Shown here piece after piece: positions 62,704 through 64,000 of a DNA stretch of 64,000 nucleotides; within the stretch, counting starts at the first letter, position 1, and every line of letters begins with the position of its first letter. The DNA is from Cephalopachus bancanus. Its lineage: Eukaryota > Chordata > Mammalia > Primates > Tarsiidae. The notes under the pieces were generated by a model, which was not told the DNA's origin, did no database searches, and was given only the letters and a program-made list of their open reading frames with translations. The stretch lies in NCBI GenBank assembly GCA_027257055.1, contig JAPVLO010000019.1, positions 13,907,001 to 13,971,000 of the forward strand, read 5' to 3'. The translations under genes were made by a program, and so were the position numbers.

Positions 62704-64000
62704 GAATGTGTACCTCCAGAACACTCTACCCAATGACCACAGAATATACATCCTACTCATCACCACATGGAACATACTCTAAGATCAACCACATTCTTGG
62801 CCATAAATCAAGCATAAACAAATTTCATAAGATTGAAATTCTCCCATGCACCACCTCAGACCACAGTGGAATAAAAATAGATATCAACACCAACAAAATT
62901 CCCCCAAAACCCACAAAGACATGGACACTAAACTGCATGATGCTAAGCAACTCCTGGGTCAACATGGAAATCAAAACAGAGATTAATAGATACCTGGAAA
63001 CAAATGAAAATGAAGAAACATCTTACCAAAACCTCTGGGATGCCATGAAATCAGTAGTAAGAGGGGAATTCATATCTCTAAAAACACACATGAAGAAAAT
63101 GGAAAGATCACAAGTTAACAGCCTAACAAGTCACCAAAGGAAGTTGGAAATGCAAGGCCACCAAAACCCTAACTTCAACAGAGGAACCTAGATCACCAAA
63201 ATAAAAGCCCAAATCTAGGACATAGAAGACAAAAAGATAATACAAAAAAACCAATGAAACAAAAAGCTGGTTCATTGAAAGGATAAACAAGATTGATGGT
63301 CCCCTAGCTAGACTGACCAAGAAAAAGAGAGAAAAAGCCCAAATAAACTCAATCAGAAACACAAAAGATGAAGTCCAACTGACCTTGAAGAAATACCAAA
63401 AGATTATCAGAGACTATTATGTACACTTGTATGGAAACAAACTTGAGAACCTAAAGGAAATGGAGGACTTTCTGATACCACACAACCTCCCCAGGTTGGA
63501 AAAAAAGCAACCAGGACCCTAAATAGACCAATAACAATCCAGAAAATTGGCTATGTCATAAGAAAACTACCTACAAAATAAAAGCCCTGGACCAGATGAC
63601 ATTCCAGCAGAATTCTATAAAACATACAAGGAGGAACTGATACAAATCGTACAGAAAGTATTCCAGGCAACTGAGAAAGATGGAACTCTCTCCAAATCAT
63701 TTTATGAAGCTAACATCACATTGATACCCAAGCCAGATAAAGATCCAACAAAGGAAGAGAACTACAAGTCAATATTCTTGATAAACATAGATGCTAAAAT
63801 TTTCAGCAAGATCCTAGCAAACCGGATTCAACAACATATGACAAAAATCATCCACCATGACCAAGTATATTCAATCCCTGGGATGCAAGGCTGGTTCAAC
63901 ATTCATAAGATCATAGTGTAATTAAATACATCAACAGACGTGAAAACAAAAACCGCATGATTATATCATTAGATGAAGAAAAAGATTTTGATAAAATCCA
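62704..64000 (+). mobile_element. L1 ORF2 fragment, sense, running off the window
   Basis: The 161-codon frame at 62706-63191 encodes the endonuclease end and linker of ORF2 (words such as NHILGHKSSINKF and DHSGIKIDIN). It ends at a premature stop. A second frame from 63721 holds reverse transcriptase words ([35 protein letters not shown]). The last bases, LDEEKDFDKI, reach the catalytic-aspartate motif A region of the reverse transcriptase. Frameshifts lie between about 63190 and 63720. It continues beyond 64000. A dead copy, younger-looking than the antisense neighbour. Confidence 0.93.

Noticed and set aside
61441..64000. A single twin-primed L1
   Set aside because: The inverted and direct parts cover the same ORF2 region and differ too much in sequence.

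Overview
This is a 64 kb piece of non-coding, A+T-rich mammalian nuclear DNA. Fourteen Alu copies place it in a primate. Human-type AluY/AluS copies are absent. The nine youngest Alus share unusual features: a left arm opening with GCTCGGTGGCTCAGCC, the linker CAATAAATCAAAAAATCAG, and a right arm ending GGGAGCGGCCACTGCACTCC then GACTCCAACTC. They also do not look like the lemur or galago Alu families I know. With a short LTR-like, polyadenylated insertion near 25.6 kb, this makes a tarsier (Carlito/Tarsius) my best guess. That is inference, not proof.

I see no intact protein-coding gene and no tRNA, rRNA or CRISPR array. The long open frames sit inside transposons, microsatellites or a pseudogene. 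The one recognisable cellular gene is a processed, intronless TMEM183A pseudogene at about 23.77-25.49 kb. It spans the whole coding region but has six single-base frame shifts, a premature stop and a 6-base in-frame deletion. Just upstream, a 121-codon open frame may be a remnant of a piggyBac-type transposase.

Layout. 0-5.9 kb: unassigned DNA, a MaLR LTR, an L2 with a striking inverted duplication, an MLT1 LTR. 6.4-9.1 kb: three older Alus and a MIR. 12.4-13.4 kb: a MIR split by a 5'-truncated L1. 16.3-18.2 kb: an MLT1 LTR, then an Alu carrying both a copied 95-base filler and a class II (ERVK-type) solo LTR. 19.8-20.8 kb: two young Alus. 21.8-26.3 kb: MIRs, the transposase-like frame, the TMEM183A retrocopy, and an old L1 holding the short polyadenylated insertion. 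28.7-34.4 kb: four Alus, an MLT1 LTR, an old L1. 35.8-41 kb: a MIR, an L2 split by an unidentified element that recurs 1.5 kb downstream in longer form, two Alus at one target site, and a hAT fragment. 43.5-49 kb: a degraded class III (ERVL-like) provirus on the minus strand. 49-54.6 kb: mostly unassigned. 54.6-57 kb: MIR, two Alus, L2. 58.5-64 kb: L1 fragments, ending in two L1 ORF2 fragments arranged head to head.

The genes do not form a pathway; the window is an intergenic or intronic record of repeat insertion. The most informative features are rearrangements: the L2 inverted duplication, the filler copied into an Alu linker, the tandem Alus sharing a target site, and the long/short pair of unidentified elements. 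Repeat family names come from memory of consensus sequences; exact subfamily and ends need a RepeatMasker run.
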